Part shown: positions 16,016 to 23,950 of the stretch, in pieces
Numbering within the stretch: the stretch's first letter is position 1
Layout of the letters: each line of letters begins with the position of its first letter
Source of the DNA: Elusimicrobiota bacterium
GTDB lineage: Bacteria > Elusimicrobiota > Elusimicrobia > UBA1565 > UBA9628
Reading direction: 5' to 3'
Length of the DNA stretch: 64,000 bases
Assembly (NCBI GenBank): GCA_028868375.1
Contig: JAGWUP010000012.1
Location: 1-64,000, forward strand
Position numbers and translations under genes: made by a program
Notes under the pieces: model-generated
The model's database searches: none
What the model saw: only the letters and a program-made list of their open reading frames with translations
What the model was told of the DNA's origin: nothing

Positions 16016-17554
16016 TTACACCCTCGCGAATCGATTCCTGACTCTCATATTCGGAGTCGAGAACCTATCTCTACCGGACGACCTCACCTTGGCCAGCACC
16101 TCGGGCGGCAGGACGAACGGCGAGCCGGACTCCACCAGCATGCTGAACGCTCTACTCAGTGCGTCCACCTGGTCCTTCTTGGCGCCGGCCGGAAACGCGG
16201 CCAACTCGTCGAGGAACGACTTGTTCCAGCTGCCCCGAACCACGTCGAGGTTGCCGACGTTCACCTGAGAGGCAACCGGAGCGGCGCGAGTCGCCTTGTC
16301 GCCGGTCTCCGGAGAGGACTCGACGTTGTAGCCAGCCAGCTTTCTGGTCAGGTACAGTACCTGCACCTTGCCGGCCTGGCCGGGGTCCTGCGGTATCCCT
16401 ATCCTCACGCGCTTGCCGTCAGAGTAGGCGGTGGACACCACCAGGCGCTCAACCTCGTCCGGACCTCCCCGGCACCCCACGACGTCGGTCACTGCATATC
16501 GACCGATGTCAGTCTTGGTCAGCCGGACCCCCCTGGTCCAGTCCGGATCACGCGAGCCGATCGCCTCCGTGGCGGCGAAGTCGTATGCCCTGACTGACTC
16601 TCCGACCGGAGCGGCCTCCAGCACCGAGATCATGTTGGTGCGGAAGATCGCACCGTCGGCCGGTCGAGGACGCTGCTGGTACTGCGACGCCCACTCTCGG
16701 GTGGCCCCGGACGCCTCCAGCGTGCGCTTGATGTCGGCCAGCTCAGCCCCGTAGCCGTAGTCATCATCACTCCACAGCCACTCGCCGGGCTGTCTGCCGA
16801 GCGGATCGTCCTCCTCGGCCTCGGCCGGTATCCTCAGTATCTCCCACTCGTCCGGCCGCGTCTCGATCAACCTCCCGGCCAGGTCGTCCTCGTGCCAGCG
16901 CGTCAAGATCAGGATGACTGGAGCACCGGGAGTCAGTCGTCGCTCGAAGCTGCCGATGTACCAGTCCCACACCCGCTTGCGGTCGGTATCGCTGTCGGCC
17001 GCCATGCGCGACTTGACCGGATCGTCGATGATCCCAAGATCGGCCCGGAAGCCGGGAATTGCTGACCCCACACCAGCGGCCAGGTAGGCACCACCATTCG
17101 TGGTGTACCACCTCTGCTTCTGCTCCGTCCTCAGCCCGTAGGACAGCACCTCCTCGTTGTCGGTGATCAGCGCCTGCACCTTGTCGCTGAAGTCCAGCGC
17201 GAGGTCGGTCGTGTGCGAGGCGCCGATGATGCGGTGTCGCCTCTTGCGCTGCAGCATCCAGGCGGGAAACAGCTGACTGCAGTAACTTGACTTGGCGGAG
17301 CCCGGCGGCATCATGACGATCAGCCGCCTGCACTTACCGGTTGCTACCCGCTCTAACTTACTGATCAGCAGGCGATGATGAGCGGCCGGCTTGAACCCCT
17401 GGTACTTCAGTGCCTCGATGCACCAGCTCGACAGGTCAGTTCGGCACTGAGTAATCCACCCCTGTCGGGCCCTGCGCTCCTGCCAGTCCGGGGCAGCCAT
17501 GCGGCGCCTCTTCTCGGCGATCAGCACAGCCACCCTCTCGCGATCTACCTCCAT
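16016..17554 (-). CDS. terL: Terminase large subunit
   Basis: The protein (512 aa) is the packaging ATPase and nuclease. The ATPase half has an atypical Walker A loop (MPPGSAKSS, 82-90), Walker B LGIIDDP (173-179) and a motif ILTRWHEDDLAGRL. The nuclease half starts at about 320 with the metal-binding Asp in RAYDFAATE (Asp325) and ends with KKDQVDALSRAF. It follows the terminase small subunit by about 0.9 kb. The start at 17554 would overlap the upstream ORF by 119 nt; an internal Met at residue 19 would shorten the overlap. The family is clear. Confidence 0.93.
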   Translation of the reverse strand: MEVDRERVAVLIAEKRRRMAAPDWQERRARQGWITQCRTDLSSWCIEALKYQGFKPAAHHRLLISKLERVATGKCRRLIVMMPPGSAKSSYCSQLFPAWMLQRKRRHRIIGASHTTDLALDFSDKVQALITDNEEVLSYGLRTEQKQRWYTTNGGAYLAAGVGSAIPGFRADLGIIDDPVKSRMAADSDTDRKRVWDWYIGSFERRLTPGAPVILILTRWHEDDLAGRLIETRPDEWEILRIPAEAEEDDPLGRQPGEWLWSDDDYGYGAELADIKRTLEASGATREWASQYQQRPRPADGAIFRTNMISVLEAAPVGESVRAYDFAATEAIGSRDPDWTRGVRLTKTDIGRYAVTDVVGCRGGPDEVERLVVSTAYSDGKRVRIGIPQDPGQAGKVQVLYLTRKLAGYNVESSPETGDKATRAAPVASQVNVGNLDVVRGSWNKSFLDELAAFPAGAKKDQVDALSRAFSMLVESGSPFVLPPEVLAKVRSSGRDRFSTPNMRVRNRFARV

Positions 17555-17873
17555 CTCTCGCTATCAGACTCTCGACGTACCTCAGTGCCTTCTTGGCAGC
17601 CCGGTCAAGTGTAAGCGAGTGGTCGATGACGATGGCAGTAGGCAGCGGACGGCGATAAAGACGGATCGTCTCGAAGTGCAGCAGCACCTCGCAGACCGGG
17701 TACAAGATGAGATCTAACCGACCATGCTTCTTGACCAGGTACCGCGGATAGGCAAGATCGTTGGTCTCCCAGACGAATGCGGCGCCCTTCGGGGCGGCCA
17801 GCATCTGGCCAACAGTCAGTCCGACTAAGTCACCAGCCAGTGATCGACGACGGCTCCGGAGCCGGGCGGACAT
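17436..17873 (-). CDS. Unknown protein overlapping the terL 5' end
   Basis: The protein (145 aa) has a plausible folded region (GAAFVWETNDLAYPRYLVKK, LDLILYPVCEVLLHFETIRL, AIVIDHSLTLDRAAKKAL), followed by a C-terminus that runs 119 nt into terL in another frame. The part before the overlap has the composition of a real protein. The last 35 residues look like a translated shadow of terL, so one of the two gene boundaries may be wrong. No function is recognised. Confidence 0.55.
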   Translation of the reverse strand: MSARLRSRRRSLAGDLVGLTVGQMLAAPKGAAFVWETNDLAYPRYLVKKHGRLDLILYPVCEVLLHFETIRLYRRPLPTAIVIDHSLTLDRAAKKALRYVESLIARDGGRSREGGCADRREEAPHGCPGLAGAQGPTGVDYSVPN

Positions 17874-18006
17874 CCAGCACCTCCAGGGCGGGAAACATCC
17901 TCGACATCTTCAGGCGGGCATCCCCAGCAGAGTCAGCGAGACCGATCAGCGTGCGACCGTCAGACAGGTCGACGTACCACCTACGCTGCCTGGATTCGTC
18001 TGGCAC
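17830..18006 (-). CDS. Small protein with GTG start, unknown
   Basis: This 58-residue frame begins at GTG (18004-18006), 8 nt after AGGA, and reads VPDESRQRRWYVDLSDGRTL, then LADSAGDARLKMSRMFPALEV. It contains a short strand-strand-helix pattern of the sort seen in small phage proteins. It overlaps the following gene by 44 nt and lies just after intergenic element B. Confidence 0.45.
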   Translation of the reverse strand: MPDESRQRRWYVDLSDGRTLIGLADSAGDARLKMSRMFPALEVLDVRPAPEPSSITGW

Positions 18007-18027
18007 TGGTCATTCCTACTGACATCA

Positions 18028-18150
18028 AATCCCAGTCGATTTGGACGCGCGTGGACGCGATGTTTCGATTCGCGCGTCATTGCACGTCGCGATCGATTCA
18101 CCTGTCGGGAAACGCACGGGACGCGGCAGGAACGCACACTGCGTCAATTC
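18028..18150. repeat. Dispersed GC-rich intergenic element, copy B
   Basis: This is a diverged member of the family at 9210, 26577 and 46690. It shares the exact 15-mer GCGCGTCATTGCACG (18072-18086) with copy D (46739-46753) and the 12-mer GGACGCGCGTGG (18043-18054) with copy D (46711-46722). Its right end reads GGGACGCGGCAGGAA, close to the GGGACGCGCC end of copies C and D. The last few bases overlap the end of the gene at 18144-18434. Confidence 0.6.
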
Positions 18151-18434
18151 ACGACCTCCGCCATCAGGTCCTTCAGCGACCCCACGGAGATATCAACGGC
18201 AAAGCCGTCGTTACCCTCGTAGCCCTTGATCGGATCGCCGTGACAGAGGGCTACCATGTCCTCACCGTCTTCCAGCGCATCAATGGTGAGCGGGTTCACC
18301 AAGTGGCCGTTCGGATGTACGGCCCTGAACACGTCCCCATTCTTAAGATCGGCGTACTCGCAGCGTTCCCACTGCCCATCGCCGATGAACCTCTCAGCGC
18401 GAAGTCGCTCATGATCTGGCCGAGGCTTCCACAT
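18144..18434 (-). CDS. Small hypothetical protein
   Basis: The protein (96 aa) has a central motif DLKNGDVFRAVHPNGHLVNP and an acidic C-terminal half (DALEDGEDMVALCHGDPIKG). The pattern suggests a small beta-barrel-like fold of unknown role. It follows the terminase small subunit gene by 51 nt and ends inside intergenic element B. Confidence 0.55.
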   Translation of the reverse strand: MWKPRPDHERLRAERFIGDGQWERCEYADLKNGDVFRAVHPNGHLVNPLTIDALEDGEDMVALCHGDPIKGYEGNDGFAVDISVGSLKDLMAEVVN

Positions 18435-18485
18435 TCACAATTGTCCCAGAAATGGGTTCTGTACGCTTCGCCCAGATATACGAGG

Positions 18486-19478
18486 TCACTCCGCCACCTC
18501 ACCGTCCTCGTCGATCACCACCCCCGACGCTGCCAGCATGGCGTCCAGCTGCTCGTCAGTGTAGCTCTCAGGATCATCGGTGATCACGTCGGCCACGCTG
18601 CTGAGCACCCCAAGCTTCAGGTCGGTCGGATCGCGGGGAAGTAGCTGTCGATCGTCCTGAGGCGGCCTGGCCCTCAGCTCCAGGAACTTGCCGAGCATCC
18701 CCATCAGCCGGGTCCTGGCGGCGTCCTGGCTGCGCAGCAGGAGCTTTGTGCCCCTCGCGGTCGGCTCCACTCCGCCGAATAGCAGCTTGCCTGCGTCCGA
18801 TAAGTCCCGGGTGTCTTTGAACTTCACGTGGACGCACGAGCCGACGCCGGCCACCTCCAGCCCCCTGCCCCTGCAGTTAGGGCAGGCCGGGTTAGGGGGC
18901 TGCTCCACGTCGTAGCCGTCACCGCCCCTCTGGTCGAAGGGCAGCTTGGCACCACCCTCGTCGTAGACGAGCACGGCGTCGCCGGTGCCCATGGATGCGT
19001 AGGCGGGCTGGCGGCGCTGCCTCTTGTCCGGAAGTCGCTGCCACGCCTCGAAGGCCTCATTGAACTCCGCCCAGGTCCTCTGGTACTCGAAGTTCTTTCC
19101 CCAGCAGTACCTGCACGGCGGCACCCACACCTGCTGCAGCTCGGTGACGTCGGCAGAGGCGAGCATCAGCTCCTGGGCCAGGAAGACGTCACCGTCAAAC
19201 CGCAGTCGCTTCAGCCGGTCAGCCTCGATGATCGCCACCTGCCGCTTGATCCGTGGGTCCTTCAGCAGCTGACGAGTCACAAACACGGCCCTAGACGGGC
19301 TGTAGCCAGATGAGATGGCGGCGCGAGCAGGATCGTAGCACGAAGTCCACCGGAAGCAGAACTCCAACTCCCTCTTGGACAGCTCGTCATCTCTCCTGAG
19401 CCGGTCCGCGGTCATCGCGTTGAGCTGCTCGGCAGGGAGATCAGTGTCGTACAGCAGTACCCGCTGACGCTTTGCCAT
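18486..19478 (-). CDS. terS: Terminase small subunit
   Basis: The protein (330 aa) begins with a helix-turn-helix region typical of the Terminase_2 family: LSKRELEFCFRWTSCYDPAR, AAISSGYSPSRAVFVTRQLL and DPRIKRQV. This part recognises the packaging site. A middle insert contains two Cys pairs (CRYC and CPNC) that may bind zinc, and the C-terminus is acidic. It is larger than common TerS proteins (140-200 aa). Position just before terL supports the call. It is the first gene of the head/packaging block; a 180-nt gap precedes it. Confidence 0.8.
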   Translation of the reverse strand: MAKRQRVLLYDTDLPAEQLNAMTADRLRRDDELSKRELEFCFRWTSCYDPARAAISSGYSPSRAVFVTRQLLKDPRIKRQVAIIEADRLKRLRFDGDVFLAQELMLASADVTELQQVWVPPCRYCWGKNFEYQRTWAEFNEAFEAWQRLPDKRQRRQPAYASMGTGDAVLVYDEGGAKLPFDQRGGDGYDVEQPPNPACPNCRGRGLEVAGVGSCVHVKFKDTRDLSDAGKLLFGGVEPTARGTKLLLRSQDAARTRLMGMLGKFLELRARPPQDDRQLLPRDPTDLKLGVLSSVADVITDDPESYTDEQLDAMLAASGVVIDEDGEVAE

Positions 19479-19506
19479 CTCGGAGTGAGTGAAGTTTCAG
19501 TGGTCA

Positions 19507-19564
19507 ATTCTGACAGTAGCTACCGCACAGCAGCAGCCGGTGGGGCAGTGCCTTGGGTCAGAAT
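19507..19564. promoter_or_regulatory. Inverted repeat in the leader upstream of terS
   Basis: A perfect 8-bp inverted repeat, ATTCTGAC (19507-19514) and GTCAGAAT (19557-19564), flanks about 42 nt of GC-rich sequence in the gap in front of the terminase operon. It could be an operator or the base of an RNA stem in the late-operon leader. I see no U-tract typical of an intrinsic terminator and no clear -35/-10 pair nearby. Confidence 0.4.
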
Positions 19565-19658
19565 GAGATAACACATACATGGAGATAAGGTCAGATGTCA
19601 CTATTTATCAGGTAACGATTGAACTGCGACTTTCGTGCAGATCAAAGACGAGTACCAG

Positions 19659-19910
19659 TCAGCGTTTGTGTGGCGCGATGAACTCAGCGAAGGACGGCGC
19701 AGTCGGATCAAAGAAGCCGCTGACCGGATCGCGGTAGGAGAGATGATAGCGGGCGAGCAATGCGGCGCGAGTCGTGCCTTGTCCGGCATTCAGCTTCTTA
19801 CGCCCATAATAAGGGAACCGCCTCTGTGCGCGCCGCGTCACCTCTTCCGGCGTCAGCAGCTCAGAGCCGATCAGCACGAGGCCGTCGTCGATGTCAGGAT
19901 CGAACGGCAT
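19659..19910 (-). CDS. Small hypothetical protein
   Basis: The protein (83 aa) reads MPFDPDIDDGLVLIGSELLT, TPEEVTRRAQRRFPYYGRKK and ends FAEFIAPHKR. It is charged and helical and has no membrane segment. Its ATG overlaps the stop of the preceding 31-codon frame (TGATG), which implies translational coupling. Function is not recognised. Confidence 0.5.
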   Translation of the reverse strand: MPFDPDIDDGLVLIGSELLTPEEVTRRAQRRFPYYGRKKLNAGQGTTRAALLARYHLSYRDPVSGFFDPTAPSFAEFIAPHKR

Positions 19911-20005
19911 CAGTCGCCACCAACATTGAGCAACGCAACGATCTGAGCAGCAAGTCTTTCCTGCCCATCGCCACAGGTGAGCCAGCAGACAAGCCGGTCA
20001 GCCAT
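19910..20005 (-). CDS. Very small coupled ORF (31 aa)
   Basis: The frame MADRLVCWLTCGDGQERLAA, QIVALLNVGGD starts at ATG (20003-20005) after GAGGGAG and ends in a TGATG junction with the next gene. Good ribosome binding site and coupling support translation. It may be only a leader peptide. Confidence 0.35.
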   Translation of the reverse strand: MADRLVCWLTCGDGQERLAAQIVALLNVGGD

Positions 20006-20085
20006 CTCGTTCTCCCTCATTCAATCGGCGCTCCATGTCGTCGGCGGCACGTCGCAGCAGATCAACCGTGCGCTAGACGTCTCAC

Positions 20086-20595
20086 CTACGGACCGATTGT
20101 CGTGGACACTGACAGCCGATTGACGGCATCCACTATCAGCTCGGCGTCAGCCTTGGCGTGCTCATTGTCGTCGTCGTTGATGACGGCTACCCGATGCATG
20201 TCAGTCGAGCCGTCAGCGGCAGTGAAGACGCTCCATATCTCGTAGTTTATGGTGCCGTCGTCCTGATCGCAGCGATCGACGTACCAGGGTCTGGGAGTAG
20301 TGCCAGCAACAAGCGCAGGCTTAGATCTCAGCAACTCAATATCGCGGCGCAGCTGAGCGACTTCTACCGCCTCATCAGCGCGACCCTCAGTCAGACCCTC
20401 CTTGCGGCCTTCAGCGTAGGCAGCGGCCAAGCCGTCTGCAATCAGCGCGACCTCACCAGTCTCCAGCATCTCTGATGGAGGATCGCCGTCGGCAAGAATT
20501 TGCTCCAGCTCATCGATAGTCGGTCGCTCCTTCGGAGGAAATGCCGCCCTAATGACGGCCCTCGCCTTCTCCACCCACTCAGATCTGTCAGTCAT
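20086..20595 (-). CDS. Hypothetical protein with PWYV and ADAELIVDAVN motifs
   Basis: The protein (169 aa) is helical in the first 90 residues (AAAYAEGRKEGLTEGRADEA, QLRRDIELLRSK). It ends in a small domain that recurs in phage proteins of unknown role: TPRPWYVDRCDQDDG, EIWSVF, RVAVINDDDNEHAKADAELI. The second part resembles domains often found alone in phages. It overlaps the NusG-like gene by 8 nt. No catalytic residues are evident. Confidence 0.55.
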   Translation of the reverse strand: MTDRSEWVEKARAVIRAAFPPKERPTIDELEQILADGDPPSEMLETGEVALIADGLAAAYAEGRKEGLTEGRADEAVEVAQLRRDIELLRSKPALVAGTTPRPWYVDRCDQDDGTINYEIWSVFTAADGSTDMHRVAVINDDDNEHAKADAELIVDAVNRLSVSTTIGP

Positions 20596-21154
20596 TCTCG
20601 ACCACCTCCACGTCTTCCTTGGCCACGTCCCACAGGAGCTGACCGCCGAATGAGACCTTCAGCAACAAGTCCCGGACCTCCACCACCAGGCCAGTGCGGC
20701 CAGTCAGCAGGTGGTTACCCCGGACCCTCACCTGAGTGATGCCCGGGAAGAACTCCTCGAAGTACCCCAGGAAGTCATCCTCGTGGACGGCGCCGGCGGC
20801 GATGTAGCGCTCGACCATACCCTCTGGGACCGGCGACGGGTACAGCGCAGTGCGGGGCAGCAGGCCGATGACGCCCTGAGTGCCGTTGATGGTCTGCCAC
20901 TGGTCAGTGGACGGATTGAAGTGCACGAAGCCGTAGCCGCGGAACATCGGCTCGGTCTTGGTGAACTTCCCGCGGCCGGTGGTGATCATCGGGAAGAAGT
21001 GACGGAAGTTCTGCTTCTCCAGGTTGAATGCGGCGGTCTCCCTCAGCTGCGGCTGCAGTTGGAAGACGAACCAGCGGGGATCGGTGCCCAGGTAGCGGTA
21101 GGTCTCGTCGACCTTTCTCGGGCGGCGGACAACCTGGCGTCGGCGACGACTCAC
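20588..21154 (-). CDS. NusG/RfaH-like transcription elongation factor
   Basis: The protein (188 aa) fits the NusG architecture: an N-terminal NGN domain (WFVFQLQPQLRETAAFNLEK, QNFRHFFPM, PMFRGYGFVHF, NGTQGVIGLLP) and a C-terminal KOW-like barrel (ITQVRVRGNHLLTGRTGLVV, LLLKVSFGG). NusG paralogues bind the RNA polymerase clamp and either reduce pausing or act on operon-specific signals. A phage copy probably changes read-through in the long minus-strand operons. It is encoded upstream of the packaging genes. Assignment comes from pattern; the family is divergent. Confidence 0.72.
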   Translation of the reverse strand: MSRRRRQVVRRPRKVDETYRYLGTDPRWFVFQLQPQLRETAAFNLEKQNFRHFFPMITTGRGKFTKTEPMFRGYGFVHFNPSTDQWQTINGTQGVIGLLPRTALYPSPVPEGMVERYIAAGAVHEDDFLGYFEEFFPGITQVRVRGNHLLTGRTGLVVEVRDLLLKVSFGGQLLWDVAKEDVEVVEND

Positions 21155-21159
21155 TCCTC

Positions 21160-21390
21160 TTATTCCTTCGGTGCCCAGTGAGTAGGAGCTCCCTCAGGTA
21201 TCCGGTCACACCAAGTCAGTCCCCCACCCTCAAGTACCCACAATCCAGGCTCTGCTCCAACCACGTAGTTTACATAGTCCGGGTCCCAGTACATCGGATA
21301 TGGACCTTCATCATCAGCACGAAGAAGAACCACCGTTCCATCACGGGGAGCAGTCTCCATGGGACGCCAATCTGTTAGTTTTCTTACCAT
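21160..21390 (-). CDS. DUF551-like small protein
   Basis: The protein (76 aa) has the DUF551 pattern: DWRPMETAPRDGTVVLLRAD near the start and a terminal THWAPKE. Proteins of this family are common in phages of Gram-negative bacteria; their role is not known to me. It is spaced 5 nt from the NusG-like gene. Confidence 0.65.
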   Translation of the reverse strand: MVRKLTDWRPMETAPRDGTVVLLRADDEGPYPMYWDPDYVNYVVGAEPGLWVLEGGGLTWCDRIPEGAPTHWAPKE

Positions 21391-21393
21391 TTC

Positions 21394-21750
21394 TTACTCA
21401 ACTCCCTCCCGAAGCTCCACCGTCGGGCCGTCCAGCAACCTCTTCTCGTCGTAGGTCAGCAACTGGTCGAGTTCGATGACGGCGACTCGGGCTCGGTGCT
21501 TGCAGAAGTAGCCCTCGTCGGCGGCCAGGTTGGCCAGCCACTCTCGGTAGCGACGGGCCGACTCGAGCGAGTGCTCTCGATCCTTGTCGCGGCGGAGATA
21601 GCGAAGGATGCTGCCGGCCATGAAGTGGGCGGCCCAGCCCAGCTCGATCATGTCGTCGATCGGCTGGCAGCCGGGGCCGTAGTGGGCCTTTCGGATCGGG
21701 GCAGCGTCGGAGCCGGGCTGCTCCCGGTCGGGGAATATTCGGTCGGTCAC
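21394..21750 (-). CDS. DUF3310-like small protein
   Basis: The protein (118 aa) contains the DUF3310 pattern: HYGPGCQPIDDMIELGWAAH, FMAGSILRYLRRDKDREHSL, ESARRYREWL. The helical domain occurs widely in phages, sometimes annotated as a nucleotide kinase-associated protein, without firm function. The gene starts within the stop of thyX (4-nt overlap). Confidence 0.65.
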   Translation of the reverse strand: MTDRIFPDREQPGSDAAPIRKAHYGPGCQPIDDMIELGWAAHFMAGSILRYLRRDKDREHSLESARRYREWLANLAADEGYFCKHRARVAVIELDQLLTYDEKRLLDGPTVELREGVE

Positions 21751-22787
21751 GGCACGTATCCCTCTGGCAGCGGGGCGATTGCTTCGCCGGGAAGCATCTT
21801 TCGGTATTGTCGCCAGCCGGGGTCGAAGTTACCGGACTGATCGGAATGACGCCAAGTTGAGAGGTTTAATCCGTTCAGATGGTTTTCGGACGAGATTCGC
21901 ACTTGAATCTCATAACCTACTTGCTCATCTGGCGTCGCTTGATGCTCCGCTGGTGAGGCGTGGATCGGCACGCTCCCAACGAGGCGGTCGTGTAGGGCGA
22001 CACATTGCGAGACGGTCATGCGACGCGGTTCCGAACCGAAGCTCATGTATGAGAGGTGCGCGCAGCACGCCGTCGAGACCTTTCGCTCAAGGTCCTCGGC
22101 GATTTTGTTCATCGCCCACTCGTCCTGTGCGATGGCTATCCGGTTAACTTCGTCAACGTACTGCTGATCGACAAACGGTAAGTGCCACTCCTCAGGTCGA
22201 AGCTGTCTTGGGCGGCTCTCGTTCCAGACCTTCCAGCAGGCTTCTGCGAGCGCACGTATCTCGAGCTGCGCGGCCCGGTCTAAACGCAGCCCGAAGAAGT
22301 TCATCCAACCCGAGGTCGTGCCGGAGACCAGGACGTTGACGTGGAGGAACGGTTCGAGGATGCGGTTGACGATGGATTTATGGACACCACGAAGATGGAG
22401 GTTCTGAGCTATTCCGGCCGCCGTCAATGCAGCACTTCGCCATTGTTCCTTCGCTAATTGGCGCTTTGATAAAAGTGGTCGTTCGTCTGGAAGCGGTCCG
22501 TGCCAATCTACTTCGGCAATCGGCTCATCGCTTAGTTCTTCGCCGCTCTGCATTCCCTTCTGCTCGCGTCCCCACCAGATCGGGCCGGCGCGCAGTGCGT
22601 CGGAGCGGACTTCCTCCAGGTTCTTCGCAACCGGGATAGCGCGGGACGACGACACGCTGAAGCTAAAGCTGCGATGCCTCAGGTGCTCGCCGTGGACGAA
22701 CTTCGGATACCGGGTCAGCATCGTGATGACCCGGTTCCCGCTTGGGTTGATGCTGTCGCAGATTGTGCGGGCGGTTATGTCGACCAT
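21747..22787 (-). CDS. thyX: Flavin-dependent thymidylate synthase
   Basis: ThyX converts dUMP to dTMP with FAD, NADPH and methylene-tetrahydrofolate. The signature RHRx7S is present (RHR at 37-39, Ser47, in HLRHRSFSFSVSSSR). The later motif NFFGLRLDRAAQLEIRALAE carries the conserved Arg that binds substrate. At 346 aa it is longer than bacterial ThyX (220-260 aa), with an extended C-terminal region. A GAGGAG site precedes the ATG. It goes with the ribonucleotide reductase and the uracil-related genes as a nucleotide module. Confidence 0.93.
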   Translation of the reverse strand: MVDITARTICDSINPSGNRVITMLTRYPKFVHGEHLRHRSFSFSVSSSRAIPVAKNLEEVRSDALRAGPIWWGREQKGMQSGEELSDEPIAEVDWHGPLPDERPLLSKRQLAKEQWRSAALTAAGIAQNLHLRGVHKSIVNRILEPFLHVNVLVSGTTSGWMNFFGLRLDRAAQLEIRALAEACWKVWNESRPRQLRPEEWHLPFVDQQYVDEVNRIAIAQDEWAMNKIAEDLERKVSTACCAHLSYMSFGSEPRRMTVSQCVALHDRLVGSVPIHASPAEHQATPDEQVGYEIQVRISSENHLNGLNLSTWRHSDQSGNFDPGWRQYRKMLPGEAIAPLPEGYVP

Positions 22788-22881
22788 TCAGGTAAACTCC
22801 TCTCGAAGCTGCGTCCGCCTCGGCATGTGTCTGATAGGTCGGCTTCAAGCGCCTCTCGATCACGCGACACGCGCAGCGCAG

Positions 22882-23010
22882 CTACACCCGATATGCGCCG
22901 TCACTGATCTCGTATCGGACGTGAGGCTCGACGGTGCCCGAGCAGAACACAGCGTGGCCGTCCAGGCCGTAGCGGCCCTGATTGCGGCGGTAGACAGTGG
23001 GACGTGCCAC
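22882..23010 (-). CDS. Small hypothetical protein, GTG start
   Basis: This 42-residue frame reads VARPTVYRRNQGRYGLDGHA, VFCSGTVEPHVRYEISDGAY, RV. The GTG at 23008-23010 overlaps the stop of the upstream gene (TGAGTG), which suggests coupled translation. The composition is that of a small beta-rich protein. Role unknown. Confidence 0.45.
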   Translation of the reverse strand: MARPTVYRRNQGRYGLDGHAVFCSGTVEPHVRYEISDGAYRV

Positions 23011-23241
23011 TCAGCGCTCCGGGTCGATCAGCGACTTCGTGGGCGCACACTTCAGCGGCCCCTCCGACGAAACCACAACCAAAGTGTATCCACCAGGACA
23101 GTGCGGCTCAGATAATGTTAGCGTTCCGTTTTGCACCGACAAGGCGTTCGGGTAGATCACCACGTCCTGAGGTGGGGCGCCGTACGCGAAAGCGACTAGG
23201 GGAATCAGCAACATGGACGCCGCAAGAGATAATATCTTCAC
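23011..23241 (-). CDS. Secreted or periplasmic small protein
   Basis: The protein (76 aa) has a typical Sec signal peptide: MKILSLAASMLLIPLVAFAY with likely cleavage after AFA. The mature part of about 58 residues has two cysteines (EPHC, LKCAP) that may form a disulfide. An exported early or middle phage protein often modifies the envelope, for example against superinfection; here that is only inference. It overlaps the upstream gene by 4 nt. Confidence 0.6.
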   Translation of the reverse strand: MKILSLAASMLLIPLVAFAYGAPPQDVVIYPNALSVQNGTLTLSEPHCPGGYTLVVVSSEGPLKCAPTKSLIDPER

Positions 23242-23738
23242 GCGTCATCTCCAAACAGCTCTGCCTTAGTGGCAGAATACGAGTACTCGCGGTAGATGTC
23301 GGCCAGCCGCTGACCTGCGGCGGCGTAGTTCTCAGGGTCGTTGTACCACAAGTTTCGGCCGCTGGGGTGCGGGAAGTAGTGAAACCGCGCCTCGTCCTCG
23401 CCGACTGGCACTGACACCCAGACGAGGGGAGCCAAGTCAGCTGGCAGATTGAAGGCCTTGGCCACCTCGCGGCCCAGCAGGATCACGGGGGCGCCGTCTG
23501 CCAGCTCCGGCAATAAGTCATCAGCACGAGCGCGGGCACTGGCTAGATTCCAGGGACCAATGACCAAGTTCAGGCGCCTGAAGACGCGAACGTAGTTCGA
23601 CGCAGTGGCCTCGGGCTCGATGGCGTGCAGCATCTGCCACAGCCGGTTGCCGGCGCAGCCCCTCGGAAACGGATACAGCGCGTGCTCCGGCCTGACAGAG
23701 ATGGGGTTGTTCATCCCTATCAACGTCGGTCGTCTCAT
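23238..23738 (-). CDS. Uracil-DNA glycosylase-superfamily protein
   Basis: The start at 23736-23738 (ATGA junction with the upstream gene) gives 166 aa. The pattern is of the UDG fold: LIGMNNPISVRPEHALYPFP with RGCAGNRLWQML, the strand LNLVIGPWN, VILLGREVAKAF and a C-terminal FPHPSGRNLWYNDPEN with the conserved HPSG loop. UDG-type enzymes remove uracil or related bases from DNA. Key catalytic Asp/Asn positions differ from family 1, so it may act on another base or only bind. It could also be a non-catalytic homologue. Confidence 0.62.
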   Translation of the reverse strand: MRRPTLIGMNNPISVRPEHALYPFPRGCAGNRLWQMLHAIEPEATASNYVRVFRRLNLVIGPWNLASARARADDLLPELADGAPVILLGREVAKAFNLPADLAPLVWVSVPVGEDEARFHYFPHPSGRNLWYNDPENYAAAGQRLADIYREYSYSATKAELFGDDA

Positions 23739-23950
23739 CTGGAGGCTTTCTCCGCCTCGAGGCAGGAGTTCAGCAGCATCAGAAACGCCTTTCTGGGGAT
23801 CTGCCGGCGGTGATCTATCCGAACATTTCCCGCCACGTCGCATTCTTCCTCAACGAGGGTATACCACTGCTCGCCATCGCCGTTCAGCCACGGCACGACG
23901 CGGTACATTACGTGGTCGAACGGGCCGATTTTATTCAGCGTGATGCTCAT
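23735..23950 (-). CDS. Small hypothetical protein, possibly leaderless
   Basis: The protein (71 aa) reads MSITLNKIGPFDHVMYRVVP, WLNGDGEQWYTLVEEECDV, with a C-terminal helix. No Shine-Dalgarno sequence precedes the ATG. Instead CGTATATCTG (23956-23965) ends 5 nt from the start, the same arrangement as at six other genes. It overlaps both neighbours by 4 nt. Confidence 0.5.
   Translation of the reverse strand: MSITLNKIGPFDHVMYRVVPWLNGDGEQWYTLVEEECDVAGNVRIDHRRQIPRKAFLMLLNSCLEAEKASR

Noticed and set aside
22663-22863. 66-codon minus-strand frame starting VIERRLKPTY
   Set aside because: Most of it is inside the thyX 5' end in another frame; only the first 25 codons look protein-like.
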